Below are positions 6,114 to 7,485 of a stretch of DNA of 7,485 bases, in pieces. The notes under the pieces were generated by a model. That model did not search any database, was not told the DNA's origin, and was given only the letters and a program-made list of their open reading frames with translations. The DNA is taken from NCBI GenBank assembly GCA_022508685.1, contig JAFLUS010000088.1, forward strand, positions 1-7,485. The letters run 5' to 3'. This stretch comes from Prevotellaceae bacterium (lineage in GTDB: Bacteria; Bacteroidota; Bacteroidia; Bacteroidales; Bacteroidaceae). A program made the translations under genes and the position numbers. Within the stretch, counting starts at the first letter, position 1. Each line of letters begins with the position of its first letter.

Positions 6114-7433
6114 ATGAACGCAGGGCTTGCCTTACGGGATGTGCAACGTCGGTTGCGGCGTTTGCACGGTGCATGGTGCATGATGGGCATCTGCGCCGTG
6201 CTGCTCGTTTGCGGCAGTTGCGGCGAGGACCGCACGTATGAATATGATGAGAAGACGGCACGCGACCACTGGATGTTCGACGCCATGCGCGAATACTACC
6301 TGTGGGGCGATAGCATCCGCGACAGCCGACTGGCGTGGAAGGACTACTTTGCCGCTCCCGCTACGTTCTTTGCCAAACTGACGGCGCAGGCTCCCGTGAA
6401 GGACGTGTGGTCGTGGTGCGCAATTGACACGTTGAACGAGGACCACCACCAACGCGGGCACTTCAATCACATCGACTCCTACGGGCTTGACTTCACGCTG
6501 ATGACCGACCCGACGGGGGCAACGAGCAGGCAGTATGCCCGCGTCACGACCGTCTATGCCGGCAGTCCCGCCGAACGCTGCGGCATCGAGCGCGGCGACT
6601 TCATCGGTATGGTGGACGGCAACCGCATGACGTCGAGTTATGCGGCCAACCTCGAAAACGGAAAGCAGCGGACGATTGTCCGCAGTCGGTTGGCGGTGAA
6701 TGCGGAGTTGCAGGAATTCGTATGGGCGTCGGAAGATACGCTCACGATGGAACGTTCCGAACGTGTGCCCGATGCAGCGTTCTCTGCCGTCCGCAGATTT
6801 GACTTGGGCAACGACGTCGTTGCTTATCTGCAGTGCAACACGCTCAGCGGTGATGCCGATGCCATCGGCAATGTGATGCGTCAAGTGGAAGCGACGCAAG
6901 CCTCTGTTTTCGTGCTCGACCTCCGCTTGTGCAACGACGGAACGATGGAGGCTGCGCAGATGCTGGCTTCCTATCTGATTGACGAACCGAACGCCGGTCA
7001 AGTGTTTGCCCGAACGATATACAGCACGCGCCATGCCGACCGCAACGCGGCTTTCGGATTTGTGGCGTCGGCTGTAGTAAGAAATCTGTCAATCAGACGT
7101 TTGTATGTAATTACTTCATCTTATACATCAGGTGCAGCGGAGTGGCTGATTCGCGGATTGCAGCACGTGGAAGCGGAAGGTTTCGTGGTGACGGTCGGTA
7201 CGGCCACTGCCGGTCAGATTGTGATGACCGAACCCGTTGCTGGCCCTGCTTACCATGTGACGATACATCCGGCAGTGGCATACGTGGCAAATGGTGCGGG
7301 CGACTACGACTATGCGGGTGGCATCGACCCCGATGTGGCCATCAACGAATTGGAATACGTCAGCCTGTTTCCCTATGGTGATGAACGGGAAACGGTGCTG
7401 GCTGCCATCCTCATGCAAATTGTGAACGAATGA
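6114..7433 (+). CDS. S41 peptidase-like PDZ lipoprotein, probably catalytically impaired
   Basis: A 439-residue protein. An Arg-rich n-region (8-17) and hydrophobic core (about 21-33) lead to CGSC, so C36 is the likely lipidated cysteine. The following GED and the acidic run after it could serve as a surface-export signal. The N-terminal part has the Bacteroidota S41 hallmark MREYYLWGDSI (58-68). A PDZ-like domain contains AGSPAERCGIERGDFI-MVDG (149-169). The S41 core follows from about 235: VVAYLQCNTL, VLDLRLCNDGTMEAA (267-281), YVITSSYTSGAAEWL (331-345), VGTATAGQIV (361-370) and GGIDPDV (402-408). In active members these read roughly DLR-NGGG, S-A-S-[AS]-S-E and T-GK; here they are DLRLCNDG, TSGAAE and AGQ, so the general-base Lys is Gln368 and the nucleophile position is Gly340, or Ser339 if shifted. 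It may be a pseudo-protease that binds peptides or C-termini. The M1 start is kept because starting at M23 would lose the basic n-region. It is in an operon with the barrel gene 6 nt upstream and overlaps the next gene by 4 nt. Confidence 0.8.
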   Translation: MNAGLALRDVQRRLRRLHGAWCMMGICAVLLVCGSCGEDRTYEYDEKTARDHWMFDAMREYYLWGDSIRDSRLAWKDYFAAPATFFAKLTAQAPVKDVWSWCAIDTLNEDHHQRGHFNHIDSYGLDFTLMTDPTGATSRQYARVTTVYAGSPAERCGIERGDFIGMVDGNRMTSSYAANLENGKQRTIVRSRLAVNAELQEFVWASEDTLTMERSERVPDAAFSAVRRFDLGNDVVAYLQCNTLSGDADAIGNVMRQVEATQASVFVLDLRLCNDGTMEAAQMLASYLIDEPNAGQVFARTIYSTRHADRNAAFGFVASAVVRNLSIRRLYVITSSYTSGAAEWLIRGLQHVEAEGFVVTVGTATAGQIVMTEPVAGPAYHVTIHPAVAYVANGAGDYDYAGGIDPDVAINELEYVSLFPYGDERETVLAAILMQIVNE

Positions 7434-7485
7434 AATACGCGGGGTTGACACAAGCCGAAGTGCTGGCGAGCAGGCAGGCACATGG
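7430..7485 (+). CDS. N-terminus of a probable P-type Ca2+ ATPase (cut by window edge)
   Basis: The ATG at 7430 overlaps the TGA of the S41-like gene (ATGA), a usual sign of translational coupling. The 18 complete codons and one partial codon visible encode MKYAGLTQAEVLASRQAHG. The pattern GLT--EV--SR--HG matches the cation-transporter N-terminal motif at the start of PMCA/SERCA-like calcium-transporting P-type ATPases, whose Bacteroidota members typically begin with GLT/S-x-x-E/Q-V-x-x-SR-x-x-HG-N. Such a protein would pump Ca2+ across the inner membrane using ATP. Only 19 residues can be read, so the assignment rests on one motif. Confidence 0.58.
   Translation, partial: MKYAGLTQAEVLASRQAH

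Noticed and set aside
6132..7034. Open frame of 300 codons on the minus strand opposite the S41-like gene
   Set aside because: No recognisable motif, no promoter, and the plus strand has a lipobox, PDZ and S41 motifs.

Overview
The window reads as ordinary chromosome from a Bacteroidota bacterium, most likely order Bacteroidales and perhaps Prevotellaceae. Three things support this. The promoters match the Bacteroidota form TAnnTTTG, with an upstream TTTG at one of them. Start codons lack Shine-Dalgarno sequences. The gene families are typical of the group: a GHL10-type glycoside hydrolase, a short CstA, a Bacteroidota-style S41 lipoprotein and an ATP-grasp-like protein with an 'NDMALA' N-terminus. 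The DNA is fairly GC-rich, with AT-rich intergenic patches. I see no mobile element, CRISPR array, tRNA or rRNA.

Layout. (1) 82-2174, plus strand: a lipid kinase of the diacylglycerol kinase family, followed 11 nt later by an ATP-grasp-like protein of unknown function, probably one operon. (2) 2009-3634, minus strand: a secreted GHL10/DUF187 glycoside hydrolase with a C-terminal fibronectin type III-like domain. Its 3' end overlaps the end of the ATP-grasp gene by 166 nt, tail to tail. (3) 3635-3785: a compact divergent promoter region with two -7 elements facing away from each other, plus a hairpin followed by U6 in the leader of the hydrolase gene. (4) 3786-5460, plus strand: a short CstA transporter followed by a 64-residue protein with two membrane segments. 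(5) 5461-5624: a possible terminator hairpin and a textbook Bacteroidota promoter. (6) 5625 to the right edge, plus strand: an 8-stranded-type outer-membrane barrel protein, an S41-peptidase-like PDZ lipoprotein whose active-site motifs look degenerate, and the first codons of what appears to be a P-type Ca2+ ATPase, joined by an ATGA overlap.

How the genes fit together. Much of the content concerns the envelope: lipid phosphorylation, a periplasmic hydrolase acting on glycan, nutrient uptake by CstA, an outer-membrane barrel and an exported lipoprotein. No single pathway joins all the units. The most unusual points are the apparently catalytically dead S41 protein with an AT-rich patch exactly over its active-site loop, the long antisense 3' overlap, and the interlocked divergent promoters with a terminator-like leader. 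I do not see convincing evidence of a wholly new system.
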